Shown here: positions 38,145 through 47,419 of the stretch, piece after piece
How positions within the stretch are numbered: position 1 is the first letter of the stretch
Layout: every line of letters begins with the position of its first letter
The notes under the pieces: model-generated
Told to the model about the DNA's origin: nothing
What the model saw: the letters and a program-made list of their open reading frames with translations, nothing else
Database searches by the model: none
Origin: Frondihabitans peucedani
Lineage (GTDB): Bacteria; Actinomycetota; Actinomycetes; Actinomycetales; Microbacteriaceae
NCBI RefSeq assembly: GCF_039537585.1
Contig: NZ_BAABAU010000003.1
Span: 248,001 to 312,000, forward strand
Direction of reading: 5' to 3'
DNA: 64,000 bases
Program-made: the position numbers and the translations under genes

Positions 38145-39098
38145 TCAGTCGGCGATCTCGGAGCCGTACCAGTCCTCGATGATCGCCCTGGCGATCGACG
38201 AACGGCCGGGCAGGATCACGGTGTCGCCGGCCTCCGCGGCCAGCTCCTCGCGGGTGAACCAGCGGAGGTCGATGATCTCGGCGCCGTCGGGCTCCAGGGT
38301 GCCGGGGTCGACGTCGTCGACGCGGGCGCGGAAGCCGACCATGAGCGACGCCGGGAACGGCCACGGCTGCGAGCCGAGGTACTCCGCGTCGGTGACCCGG
38401 ACGCCCGACTCCTCGAAGATCTCGCGCTCGACGGCCTGCTCGAGCGACTCGCCCGGCTCGACGAAGCCCGCCAGGAGCGAGTAGCGGTTCTTCTCCCAGA
38501 GCGCGTTCGAGCCGAGCAGGAGGCGGTCGTCGGCGTCCGTGACGCCGACGATGATCGCCGGGTCGGTCCGCGGGAAGATCTCGTGGCCGTCGTCGGTGTC
38601 GACGCGGACCCAGCCGCCCTTGACGGAGCGGAGCGGCCGGCCGGTGCGGGGAGAGAAGCGGTGGGAGGCGTGCCAGTTGGCGATGGCGAGCGCCTCGGTG
38701 GCAAGGCCGGCGTCGCGGTCGCTCAGGCCGGTGGCGAACATGCGGAGGTTGCCCCACTGCTCGTCCGTCGCGACCTCGGACGCCTGCTCGTCGGTGAGGA
38801 GGGCGGCCAGGATGGGCGTGCCCACCGGCTCGTCGGCGTCGTCGGCGAGCGACAGGCCGAGGTACACCAGCTCGGCCTGCGGCGGGATCGCCGACGGCGG
38901 CAGCAGCTGGAGGCTCGTGTCGGTGCGAAACAGCGCGCGCCCCTTCGACACCGGCAGGATGCGGGTGCTCTCGTCTCCGAGGAGGGCCGGGAAGAGGTCT
39001 TCACGCTCTCGTGCCAGGTAGTCGCGGTCGACCTGATGACGCGAGAGCGGCAGCTTGGCGGAGAAGGAGGCCCGGTTTTCGGAGGGACGAGCAGGCAT
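38145..39098 (-). CDS. nudC: NAD(+) diphosphatase / RNA decapping NUDIX hydrolase
   Basis: 317 residues. The Nudix box is intact (GFVEPGESLEQAVEREIFEESGV) and is followed by SQPWPFPASLM, the NADH-pyrophosphatase signature, so hydrolysis of NAD(H) to NMN and AMP or NAD-cap removal is likely. The four zinc-binding Cys normally preceding the Nudix domain are lost: the equivalent stretch reads NWHASHRFSPRTGRPLRS. No Shine-Dalgarno or TANNNT box is obvious at the ATG. It shares an operon with uvrD2 and is divergent from the phosphotransferase-like gene. Confidence 0.95.
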   Translation of the reverse strand: MPARPSENRASFSAKLPLSRHQVDRDYLAREREDLFPALLGDESTRILPVSKGRALFRTDTSLQLLPPSAIPPQAELVYLGLSLADDADEPVGTPILAALLTDEQASEVATDEQWGNLRMFATGLSDRDAGLATEALAIANWHASHRFSPRTGRPLRSVKGGWVRVDTDDGHEIFPRTDPAIIVGVTDADDRLLLGSNALWEKNRYSLLAGFVEPGESLEQAVEREIFEESGVRVTDAEYLGSQPWPFPASLMVGFRARVDDVDPGTLEPDGAEIIDLRWFTREELAAEAGDTVILPGRSSIARAIIEDWYGSEIAD

Positions 39099-39160
39099 CC
39101 GACCACCAATCGTCGTGAGTATTCAGCGTGGCGCACGGCGGGTGGCCGTGATGGGCGGCC

Positions 39161-39166
39161 TACCCT
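39161..39166 (+). promoter_or_regulatory. -10 box for the phosphotransferase-like gene
   Basis: TACCCT, seven bases before the ATG at 39174. It supports that start within a frame that is open for over 1 kb upstream. Confidence 0.5.
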
Positions 39167-39173
39167 TGGGGAC

Positions 39174-40175
39174 ATGGCCAGAACCCACCTAACTCTAGCC
39201 GCGCTGGCGACGGCCGCCGTCGCCGACCTCGACGTCCGACAGGTCGGCCCGCACGGCCGGCTCGGTGCCGGCGACTTCGACTCCGCGCGGCTCGCCGGCC
39301 CTCAGGGCGAGCGGTGGATCATCCGCGTCCCGCGCACCCAGCGGGCCGAGGCGCAGCAGTCGGCCGACCTCGTGGCGATCCGCGCGCTCAGCGCCGGCGT
39401 CCGCAGCAGGCTCTCGTTCACGGTGCCGTCCTACCGCGGTCAGGCCCCCATCGCCGAGACCCGGGCGATCGTGTACGACTACGTCGAGGGCTCGCCCCTC
39501 CGCGCGACCGACGTGCTCGCCGGCACCGGACTCCCCTCCGCCGTGGGTGCGGCCGTCGCTGCGATCCACTCGCTGCCGACGAGCTTCGTCACCGACGCCG
39601 GGCTCACGAGCCACACGCCCTTCGAGGCCATGCGCTCCTCGGCGAGCGTCGTCGACCGCGCCGCCGCGACCGGCCTTCTCCCGGCCGCGCTCCTCGAGCG
39701 CTGGGAGACCGCCATCCAGGACAGCCTGCTCTGGCAGTTCCAGCCGACCGTCGTCAATGGCTCCCTCGAGGCCGAGTCGCTGCTCGTGACCGGCGACGAG
39801 ATCAGCGGTGTGATCGGGTGGCACGACCTGCAGATCGCTGATCCTGCGCGGGATCTCGCCTGGGTGCTCGGAGCCCCGACGCCCGACAGCATCGACGCCG
39901 TGTTCGAGGCGTACAACGTGGCGCGCGGCACGAGCGACCGGCAGCTGCGGCACCGCGCGACGCTCTACCACGAGCTCGATCTGGCGAAGTACCTCCTGCA
40001 CGGCACGCACACGAAGAACACCGAGGTCGTCGACGACGCGGTCGCCATGATGTCGAGGCTCGTCGACGCCGTCCAGCTGCACGACGAGCGGCCGCTCGTG
40101 GTCGGCACCACCGAGGCGCTCGACCTCGACGGCGTCGAGGACCTCCTCGCGTCGACGGAGCGGCACCGGCCCTAG
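39174..40175 (+). CDS. APH-family phosphotransferase-like protein, probable pseudokinase
   Basis: 333 residues. The fold of aminoglycoside/macrolide phosphotransferases is recognisable (GERWIIRVPRTQRAEAQQSADLVAIRAL; YDYVEGSPL; DPARDLAWVLG). The catalytic loop, normally HGDL, reads VVNGSLEAESLL, and the metal-binding Asp of the IDW motif is Gly in VIGWHDLQIADP. Both key Asp are therefore missing and kinase activity is unlikely. ATG at 39174 is seven bases after TACCCT. It sits where mycobacteria have Rv3200c, between nudC and adnB, on the opposite strand. Confidence 0.85.
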   Translation: MARTHLTLAALATAAVADLDVRQVGPHGRLGAGDFDSARLAGPQGERWIIRVPRTQRAEAQQSADLVAIRALSAGVRSRLSFTVPSYRGQAPIAETRAIVYDYVEGSPLRATDVLAGTGLPSAVGAAVAAIHSLPTSFVTDAGLTSHTPFEAMRSSASVVDRAAATGLLPAALLERWETAIQDSLLWQFQPTVVNGSLEAESLLVTGDEISGVIGWHDLQIADPARDLAWVLGAPTPDSIDAVFEAYNVARGTSDRQLRHRATLYHELDLAKYLLHGTHTKNTEVVDDAVAMMSRLVDAVQLHDERPLVVGTTEALDLDGVEDLLASTERHRP

Positions 40176-40256
40176 CGCGTCGGCGTCGCCCGGGCCCTGT
40201 CTCGCTCGCCCGGCCCGGCCCGGCCCGGCTCGCCCGACTCACCCAGCCCGACCCGC

Positions 40257-43200
40257 TCAGCCGCTCGCACCGCCGCTCGACGCGACTCCAGAGCCCTCCA
40301 CGCCGGCCCAGAGCCGCTCGAGCTCGGCGCGGTCGCTGACGTGCACCGGGCGCAGGATCACGTCGTCGGCCACGAAGTAGAACACGGCGTCGATGCGCTC
40401 GGGGTCGATCCCGCGGTAGGCCGAGTAGGCCTCCCGGTAGAGCGCGAGCTGCAGCTGCTTCAGCTCGAGGTCGCGGTCGTCGCGGGGTGCCTTGCCGGTC
40501 TTCCAGTCGACCACCTGGTAGCCGCCGTCGCGCTCGAAGACGGCGTCGATCTTGCAGATGACCGTCCGTTCGCCGAGCGGCAGGTGGATCTCGAGCTCGA
40601 CGTCGACCGCCTCGAGGTCGGCCCACTCCGATGCCTCGAAGGTCGTCTGGAGCTCGGCCAGGCGCCTCGCGTCGTCGGCGTCGACCGGAGCGTCACCGAG
40701 ACCGAGAGCAGGAGCGCCCGACCCGGCGGTCCCCTCGTCGTCCGCGTCGAAGTCGAGCTCGAAGGGGCTGGCGTCGAGGGTCTCGATCTGTCCGCTCGGT
40801 CGGAAGCGCGACTCGACCCAGGCGTGGAAGAGGGTGCCGAGGCGGGTCGCCCGGTACGGCCGCTCGGGGAGCGGGCGCCGGAGCGAGGCCACGACCGCCG
40901 CTGGATCGTCGACGTAGTCTTTGAAACGAGACGCGGGGATGCGCTGGGGCAGCCCGACGGCGCCCGAGCGGTCGCGGAGGGCCGCGCTCTCGCGCAGCAG
41001 CAGCTCGATGTCGTCCGACCAGCGGCCGGCCTCGCGGGAGCCCGACTCGAGGGCACGCCTGACCGCGTCGGCCGCCTCGTGGACGACTCCCCGGCGCGCG
41101 CCCAGCGGATCGAAGGGCCAGGCCGGCGTGCGGTACTCCGCTGCGAGCGGGTTCTCGTCGGACTCGGGCGCCTCAGGCAGCGCCTCGGCGGGGATGAGCC
41201 CGGCTTCGGCGAGTTCGGCGAGGTAGGCGCTCGGTCGCCGCGGCCGCTTCTGCGTGGCCCAGAACGAGCCGGTCAGGAGCAGTGCGTCGCGAGCGCGCGT
41301 CAGAGCGACGTAGCCGAGCCGGCGCTCCTCGGCGAGGTGCCGGCGCTTCAGCTCGTCGCGGAAGACCTCGACGGCTTCGTGGAACTCGTTCTGATCGTCG
41401 GCGCCGCGCCACGCCAGCATCGGGAGCTCGGACGCGTCGCCGCGGAACTCGTAGGGCAGCTCGCCGAAGGCCACCCAGCCGTTGCCGTCGCGGGAGGTTC
41501 CCGGGAGCTCGCCCTCCACGAGGCGCGGCACGGCGACGAGCTGCCACTCGAGCCCCTTCGCCCCGTGGATCGTCAGGAGCTGGACGACCCCTGCTTCGCT
41601 CGCCTCCGAGCGCGGGCCCATGTCGTCGCGCCGCTCGGCGGCCGACAGCCAGCCGAGGAACCCCGCCAGGCTCGCGTTCTCGTCGGTCGCGACATAGCCG
41701 GCGACCTCGTCGTCGAAGGCCTGCAGATAGGCGCCGCCGTGCAGCGACCCGTTGACGGCCGCGACCTCGATGTCGAGGAGCATCTCCTGCTGCACGAGCG
41801 CGACGAGGTCGACGAGGTCGAGGCCGATCCTGTTGCGGAGCGATGCCAACTGCCGCGCCAGTCGGCGCAGCCGGTCGAGCCCCTCGGGACTGAACCCGCG
41901 GAGCTGCGAGTGCGTGACCGGAGCGGCACCGACGAAGTCGAGCGCGTCGACGATGGAGCCGTCCTCTCCGGCGGCCACCGACGCCCGGAGCCGTTCGCGC
42001 ACCTGGTCGGGGAGCTTCTGCTGCGCGTGATCGTGCTGGAACAGCCACGACGACACCTCGCGGAGCACCTTGATGTCGTGGAGCCCGACGCGCCACCGGG
42101 CACCGGCCAGCAGCCGGATCAGCTCGGAACCCGCGGCGGGATCGTGCAGCACCCGGAGGCAACTGACGAGGTCGACGATCTCGGGTCGCGACAGCAGCCC
42201 GCCGACGCCCAGGACGTGGAAGGGCACCCCCCGGGCACGCAGCGCCTCGGCGAAGACCTGCACGTTCTTCTTCGAGCGGAACAGCAGAGCGGCGGTCCGC
42301 TTCGACCCGTCGTCGTTCGTCGTGGCGAGGCCGCGCTCGAGCCACTCGGCCACGGCCGCGGCCTCCTCGGGCAGGGTCTCGGGGAACGCCACCTCGACGT
42401 GGCCCTCCGGCGCGGACGGACGCGGCCGGAGGCGCCCGACCTCGACCAGGGACGCCCGCGAGAGCTCGTCGACGACGACGTTGGCCGCGTCGAGGACGCG
42501 GACGGGGTTCCGCCAGCTCGTCGACAGCGTGTACGACGACTGGTCGCCGGCCCCGAAGTCGCCGGGGAACCGGCCCAGGTTCGCAGCGCTGGCTCCCCGG
42601 AACCCGTAGATCGACTGGTGCGGGTCGCCGACCGCCATCACGGCCGTGCCGCCGAACAGCCGCGCCAGCAGGCGGGTCTGCACGACGCTCGTGTCCTGGT
42701 ACTCGTCGAGCAGGATCACGCGGTACCGGTCTCGGTACTCGGCCACCACCGCCGCGTCGGTCTCGCACACCTCGAGCGCGAGAGCGACCTGGTCGGAGAA
42801 CTCGACGAAGCCGCGCCGCGCCTTCTCGGCGCTGAACGCGGTGGCCAGGTCGAGGAGCGCCGGCAGCGACGCGACGGCTCCGGTCGCCCGGGTGACGTGC
42901 GGGCGGTGAGCCCGACCGGTGAAGGGCAGGGACGCGACGTCGAGGAAGCGCTCGGCCATCCTCGCGACCTCGCCCGCGTCGGCGACGTTCTCGCCGAGAG
43001 CGTGGCTCAGCGACAGGACGGCCTCGGTGATCTGGTCGACCGACTTGCCCATCTCGGCCAGTCTGTCGTCGTCGCTCCGCACCACGAGGGAGCGGGCCAG
43101 CTGCCAGGCAGACGCCTCGCCGAGGAGCTGCGACTCGCTCTCGCGGCCGACGAGCAGCGCATGATCGCGGAAGATGGCGTTGGCGAAGGCGTTGTAGGTC

Positions 43201-43544
43201 GAGACGGTCGGCGCGTCGAACGGGTCGAGAGCCACGTCGAGCAACCCCTTGTCGGTCAGGAGATCGATGCGCTTCGCGATGCGCTCGCCGAGCTCGCCCG
43301 CCGCCTTGCGCGTGAAAGTCAGGCCCAGGATCTCGGGCACCCGGACGTGCCCGTTCGCGAGCAGCCAGACGACGCGGCTCGCCATCGTCTCGGTCTTGCC
43401 GCTGCCTGCTCCGGCGACGACGAGCGCGGGTTCGAGCGGGGCCTCGATGACCCTCTGCTGCTCGGCAGTCGGCTCGGGCAGGCCGAGGACGGCTGCGATG
43501 TCGGTCGCCGAGTAGTGCCTGGTGGTGGTCTCGGTCTCGCTCAC
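40257..43544 (-). CDS. adnB: AdnB-like helicase-nuclease (UvrD-type motor with RecB-like nuclease domain)
   Basis: 1095 residues. Motor motifs are complete: VVAGAGSGKTETMASRVVW (Walker A Lys about 50), GLTFTRKAAGEL, VILLDEYQDTSVVQ, AVGDPHQSIYGFRGAS, LLTIHGAKGLEWQLVAVP and YVALTRARDALLL. The C-terminal PD-(D/E)xK nuclease shows CKIDAVFERDGGYQVVDWKTGK. With AdnA it forms the actinobacterial double-strand break resecting complex; here it looks like the lead motor. GTG at 43542-43544 overlaps the adnA stop as GTGA. The longer upstream frame into adnA is rejected. Confidence 0.93.
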   Translation of the reverse strand: MSETETTTRHYSATDIAAVLGLPEPTAEQQRVIEAPLEPALVVAGAGSGKTETMASRVVWLLANGHVRVPEILGLTFTRKAAGELGERIAKRIDLLTDKGLLDVALDPFDAPTVSTYNAFANAIFRDHALLVGRESESQLLGEASAWQLARSLVVRSDDDRLAEMGKSVDQITEAVLSLSHALGENVADAGEVARMAERFLDVASLPFTGRAHRPHVTRATGAVASLPALLDLATAFSAEKARRGFVEFSDQVALALEVCETDAAVVAEYRDRYRVILLDEYQDTSVVQTRLLARLFGGTAVMAVGDPHQSIYGFRGASAANLGRFPGDFGAGDQSSYTLSTSWRNPVRVLDAANVVVDELSRASLVEVGRLRPRPSAPEGHVEVAFPETLPEEAAAVAEWLERGLATTNDDGSKRTAALLFRSKKNVQVFAEALRARGVPFHVLGVGGLLSRPEIVDLVSCLRVLHDPAAGSELIRLLAGARWRVGLHDIKVLREVSSWLFQHDHAQQKLPDQVRERLRASVAAGEDGSIVDALDFVGAAPVTHSQLRGFSPEGLDRLRRLARQLASLRNRIGLDLVDLVALVQQEMLLDIEVAAVNGSLHGGAYLQAFDDEVAGYVATDENASLAGFLGWLSAAERRDDMGPRSEASEAGVVQLLTIHGAKGLEWQLVAVPRLVEGELPGTSRDGNGWVAFGELPYEFRGDASELPMLAWRGADDQNEFHEAVEVFRDELKRRHLAEERRLGYVALTRARDALLLTGSFWATQKRPRRPSAYLAELAEAGLIPAEALPEAPESDENPLAAEYRTPAWPFDPLGARRGVVHEAADAVRRALESGSREAGRWSDDIELLLRESAALRDRSGAVGLPQRIPASRFKDYVDDPAAVVASLRRPLPERPYRATRLGTLFHAWVESRFRPSGQIETLDASPFELDFDADDEGTAGSGAPALGLGDAPVDADDARRLAELQTTFEASEWADLEAVDVELEIHLPLGERTVICKIDAVFERDGGYQVVDWKTGKAPRDDRDLELKQLQLALYREAYSAYRGIDPERIDAVFYFVADDVILRPVHVSDRAELERLWAGVEGSGVASSGGASG

Positions 43545-46500
43545 TGGGTCACCTCTCCGACGACGTGGATCCGGCAGCTGCCGCCGCCCCTCTGCAGGCA
43601 GTGCTCGTCGATCCTGGCCTCGAACACGCGACCGGCCATCCCGACGGCGTCGGCGCGGACCCTCTCTCGGAAGGCGTCGACCGCCTGGTCGTCGAAGGGC
43701 GCCTGGACCCGCTCGGAGTAGGCCTTCCTGGCCGTCCGCACCGCGACGAACAGCAGCTTGGCACCGCCGCGGGGCGACCCGGCGGGAGCAGCCTCGAGCG
43801 CGCCGTCGACGAGAGCGAGCTGGTAGCTGCCGAGCTGCGGGTTCTTCTCCGCCTCGGAACCGGACGGGGCGTACTTGCCGGTCTTGAGGTCGACGATGAC
43901 CACGCTGCCGTCGGCCTGACGCTCGACCCGGTCGATCTTGCCTCGGAGGGCGGCCTGCCCGACGTCGAGCTCGAAGCCCGACTCGGCGCCGAGGAGGGTC
44001 GCCTGGGAGGCCACGAAGTCGGCGAGGTACGCCGCGAGGCTCTCGGTCATGGCGCGGGCGCGCCTCTTCTCGGACGCCGCGATCCAGTCGGACTCGAACT
44101 CGAGCTCGCCCCAGCGGGCCTCGACGCCGCGCCAGAGCGACTCGACGTCGATCTCGACGGCGTTCTCCATCACGTCGTGGATGACGGTGCCGAGCCCCAT
44201 TGCGGTGCTCGAGGCGGATCCGCCGAACCTCTCGACGAACCAGTGCAGCGGGCACTCCTCGAAGGTGCCCATCGACGACGGCGAGACCGCCACGCGGGCC
44301 CCGGGGTCGGTGAGGTCGACCAGGTCGTCGGTGGTCGACGGCTCGAGGAGGCCGTACCACTCGTCAGGCGACGCCCCGGCGACACCGGCCTCGGCCAGGC
44401 GGGCGAGGCCTCCGGCGGCGTCCGCCGCGTCGAGAGGACCCCGGCCGGCGACCTGGGCGTTGCGGAGGTGGCCGACGAGACCTCGGAGAGACAGGGGCGG
44501 CCGGACGTCGACGACCGGGGCGGTCGGCGGCACCAGCCTCAGGAACATCGACGGCGACTCGTCGTCGTTGGAGGTGCACGAGAGGACGACCTGGCGCGTG
44601 GCGCGGGAGGCGGCCAGCGCCAGGATCCGGAGCTCGTCGGACAGCACGCCCGCGCGACGCCCGACCGCGGTGTCGGCCGCTCCCCCGGGCGCCGCCGCCT
44701 GCGGGCCGTTCTCGAGCGCCTCGACGAGGGCGTCGGGCGCGAGCAGCCCGCCGCGGACCCGCAGGTTCGGCCAGACGCCGTCCTGGAGGCGCGCGATCAC
44801 GACGACGTCGACCTCGGCTCCGATCGCGGCGGACGGCGTGCACACGAGGACGGACTCGGCGAGCGCCTGCGGCGACAGCGTGTCTTCGGGCACGTCCGCC
44901 CCGAGCATCGCGTCGAGGAAGACCACGGCCGACGCCTCGGGCGTCCGTTCGACGAAGCGCTTGGCCGCCGTGAAGAGGGCGACGACGCCGTCGAGGTGCC
45001 GGTCGGCCTCGGCCGCGACGATGCCGTGGCCGCGGGACTGCCCGCTCCACTCGTCGGCCAGGCCGCTCCGCTCCCAGAGCCCCCAGAGGACCTCCTCGAT
45101 GCTGAGACCCGCGGCGGCGTCGACTCGCGCCTGCTCGAGGCTCTTCGAGAACCGGCCCGCCCTCGCCGCGAAGCGGGCGTCGATCGTCGCGAAGCGGCCT
45201 GCCCCCGAGAGCGCCTCGACGAGCAGGTCGTCGGCGGAGCGGCTCCCGTCGCCGGCCAGCTCCTCAGCGCGGAGGGCCAGCCGCAGCCGACGCAGGGAGA
45301 GCGAGTCGAAACCGGCCAGCGGGCCGCCGAGCAGCTCGGTCGCGACCTCCGCGGTCAGCGGCTCGCGGCCCGTGGCGACCGAGGCGGCCAGGAGAAGATG
45401 CCGGGCCCCGAACTCGTCGCGGACGGCGCGGCCGCCGATCGGGGTGCGGGTGGGCACCTCCGCGAGCTGGAGCGAGCGGGCGACGCTCGGGACGAGGGCG
45501 CCGTTCCGCACCACGACCATCATCCTCGACCAGGGGATGCCGCCGAACAGGTGGTGCTCTCGGAGGGATCTCGCCACGGCGGCGAGCTCGTGCGCGGGGC
45601 TGTCGGACTCGATCCGGAGGAGCGGAGGCAGAGAGGCGTCGTCGTCGGTCGTCGAGCCGGCGGCGTGCTGGCGGCCCGCGCCCGCAGCGCCGATCCGCTC
45701 GGAGATGCCGCGGACGAACGACCGCACGGCAGGACCGTGCCGGTGCACGGACTCGAGGTGGACGGTCTCGACGGAGGGGAGGTCGAGGCGGAGGCCCAGC
45801 CGCCCGAGCACGTCGGGCGAGCCCCCTCGGAACGCGTTCGTCGCGAGATCGGGGTCGCCGAAGGCGACGATGTCGATGCCCCGCCGGGCGAGCGCACGCA
45901 GGAGGGCGAGGGTCGACTCGGTGGCCTCCTGGGCGTCGTCGACGACGACGACCCGGAGCCCCTCGAGCAGCGGCGAGGTCTCGCCGCGGTCGAGCGCGGC
46001 CACGGCGTAGTCGACGAGCTCGGCCGAGTCGAGCACGCCGGCCCGCAGACCGTCGACGACCTCGCGGTACTCGTCGATGAAGTCGGCGGCCGCCTGCCAT
46101 TCGGGACGCTCGGCGGCGACGCCGAGGCTCCGCAGGAGGGACGTGGAGACGGAGTGCTCGGTCGCCCGCATCATCAGCTCGCGGAGCTCGGTGCGGAACC
46201 CGCGCAGGCTGCGGACGGCGGGCCCCAGGTTCTCGGGCCACGCCGGACCGGTGCCGTCGTCGAGGTGGCCCTGCAGGAGGTCGCGGATCACGGCGTCCTG
46301 CTCGCCGCCGGTGAGGAGCACGGGAGGAGCGCTCGACGACGCGCGAGCCGAGTGGCCGGTGATGTCGAAGGCGAGCGAGGCGATGGTCCGGGCGAGGGGC
46401 CCGGGCGTCGGGAGGTCGAGTCGAGCCGCCAGGACGTCGCGGAGGGCGGTCGCCGTCGCCCGCGTCGGCGTCAGCGCCATGACCGAGGTCGGACCCCAGC

Positions 46501-46699
46501 CCCGCCGGTGCACGCGGTCGAGCACGAAGGAGATCAGAGCCTCGGTCTTGCCGGAGCCGGGCGCGCCGATGACGGCGGCGGAGCGGCCGTCGGCGAGCGC
46601 GAGGACGGCCCGCTGCGACGGGTCGAGCGACCCGGGCCCGCGGAGGGCAGGACGGACCGCCGGAGAGGACGACGCGGTGCTGGATGCTGTGGTGACCAC
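43541..46699 (-). CDS. adnA: AdnA-like helicase-nuclease subunit
   Basis: 1052 residues. Walker A is VIGAPGSGKTEALISFV, but motif II reads RVVVVDDAQEATEST instead of DExx, so ATPase function may be reduced, as in known AdnA. The C-terminal nuclease has GKIDRVERQADGSVVIVDLKTGK. Cys residues in TFEECPLHW, HCLQRG and SCRIH may be remains of an iron-sulfur site. GTG at 46697-46699 is six bases after TACCGT on the minus strand (46706-46711). It is the first gene of adnA-adnB and divergent from the DUF3107 gene. Confidence 0.92.
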   Translation of the reverse strand: MVTTASSTASSSPAVRPALRGPGSLDPSQRAVLALADGRSAAVIGAPGSGKTEALISFVLDRVHRRGWGPTSVMALTPTRATATALRDVLAARLDLPTPGPLARTIASLAFDITGHSARASSSAPPVLLTGGEQDAVIRDLLQGHLDDGTGPAWPENLGPAVRSLRGFRTELRELMMRATEHSVSTSLLRSLGVAAERPEWQAAADFIDEYREVVDGLRAGVLDSAELVDYAVAALDRGETSPLLEGLRVVVVDDAQEATESTLALLRALARRGIDIVAFGDPDLATNAFRGGSPDVLGRLGLRLDLPSVETVHLESVHRHGPAVRSFVRGISERIGAAGAGRQHAAGSTTDDDASLPPLLRIESDSPAHELAAVARSLREHHLFGGIPWSRMMVVVRNGALVPSVARSLQLAEVPTRTPIGGRAVRDEFGARHLLLAASVATGREPLTAEVATELLGGPLAGFDSLSLRRLRLALRAEELAGDGSRSADDLLVEALSGAGRFATIDARFAARAGRFSKSLEQARVDAAAGLSIEEVLWGLWERSGLADEWSGQSRGHGIVAAEADRHLDGVVALFTAAKRFVERTPEASAVVFLDAMLGADVPEDTLSPQALAESVLVCTPSAAIGAEVDVVVIARLQDGVWPNLRVRGGLLAPDALVEALENGPQAAAPGGAADTAVGRRAGVLSDELRILALAASRATRQVVLSCTSNDDESPSMFLRLVPPTAPVVDVRPPLSLRGLVGHLRNAQVAGRGPLDAADAAGGLARLAEAGVAGASPDEWYGLLEPSTTDDLVDLTDPGARVAVSPSSMGTFEECPLHWFVERFGGSASSTAMGLGTVIHDVMENAVEIDVESLWRGVEARWGELEFESDWIAASEKRRARAMTESLAAYLADFVASQATLLGAESGFELDVGQAALRGKIDRVERQADGSVVIVDLKTGKYAPSGSEAEKNPQLGSYQLALVDGALEAAPAGSPRGGAKLLFVAVRTARKAYSERVQAPFDDQAVDAFRERVRADAVGMAGRVFEARIDEHCLQRGGGSCRIHVVGEVTQ

Positions 46700-46705
46700 G
46701 GGACG

Positions 46706-46711
46706 ACGGTA
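46706..46711 (-). promoter_or_regulatory. -10 box for adnA
   Basis: TACCGT on the minus strand, six bases before the GTG start. It matches the leaderless pattern. Confidence 0.5.
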
Positions 46712-46817
46712 GCGGGTGCCTCCGACAACGGGGGTCGGATCCTGCGCCCCCTCCGCCCTTCGAGACTGCCGCTTCTGCCGACAGTGAACGCGGGACTCCG
46801 ACGCGTGGGAAGTCGGT

Positions 46818-46823
46818 TATCGT
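46818..46823 (+). promoter_or_regulatory. -10 box for the DUF3107 gene
   Basis: TATCGT, seven bases before the GTG at 46831. Confidence 0.5.
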
Positions 46824-46830
46824 CGTCCTC

Positions 46831-47055
46831 GTGGACATTCGCATCGGTATAGCCAACAGCCCCCGTGAGATCTCGTTCGAGTCGGCCGAGACGCCGGCCG
46901 ACGTCGAGAAGGTCGTCGCCGACGCACTCGACGGCGGCAAGAGCTACTTCACCCTGAAAGACACCAAGGGCAAGGTCTTCCTGGTCCCCACCGCAGGCCT
47001 CGCCTACGTGGAGGTCGGCTCCGAGGAGCGCGGCCGCGTCGGCTTCGTCAGCTAG
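46831..47055 (+). CDS. DUF3107 family protein
   Basis: 74-residue conserved actinobacterial protein (homologue of Rv3208A, TB9.4). It starts with DIRIGIANSPREISFES and contains KGKVFLVPTAGLAYVEVG; this compact alpha/beta protein has no known function and no catalytic motif. GTG at 46831 follows TATCGT by seven bases. The next gene begins two bases after its stop. Confidence 0.92.
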   Translation: MDIRIGIANSPREISFESAETPADVEKVVADALDGGKSYFTLKDTKGKVFLVPTAGLAYVEVGSEERGRVGFVS

Positions 47056-47057
47056 CC

Positions 47058-47357
47058 GTGGAGCTCCTGTTCGCCGCCCTGGGCGGCGCTCTGATCGGGC
47101 TGGTCCTGCACTTCGCGCTGCCCGGCGCCGACACCCGCGGTCTCGTCTGGCTCGCAGGATGGGGCGCGGCCTCGGCCATCGTGGTCTGGGAGCTGTTGAC
47201 CTGGCTCGAGTGGAAGTCCGACTCCGGCTGGATCTGGGCCGTGACGCTCATCGTCGCGGGCCTCACCGCCGCCGCGGTGGGTCGACTCGGAACGGTGCGC
47301 CGGCGCGAGGCGGACAGGGAGCAGCTCGACCGGCTGATCCGGGGCGCTGCGGCCTGA
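47058..47357 (+). CDS. Small membrane protein
   Basis: 99 residues with three hydrophobic segments (LLFAALGGALIGLVLHFAL; LVWLAGWGAASAIVVWELL; IWAVTLIVAGLTAAAVG) and a basic C-terminal tail. No family is recognised. GTG at 47058 lies two bases after the DUF3107 stop, so the two are cotranscribed. It may be the counterpart of small membrane proteins near TB9.4 in other Actinobacteria. Confidence 0.78.
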   Translation: MELLFAALGGALIGLVLHFALPGADTRGLVWLAGWGAASAIVVWELLTWLEWKSDSGWIWAVTLIVAGLTAAAVGRLGTVRRREADREQLDRLIRGAAA

Positions 47358-47419
47358 GATCGGCCTTGTCCTGCTGACGCAGGCCTTCTCCTCCTGAGTG
47401 GCAGCAGGCGGTCGTGGGG

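Noticed and set aside
39174-40175. Functional aminoglycoside or macrolide resistance kinase
   Set aside because: Both catalytic Asp residues are missing.
40341-46852. Plus-strand frames of over 1000 residues opposite adnB and adnA
   Set aside because: Shadow frames of two certain genes; no coherent domains.
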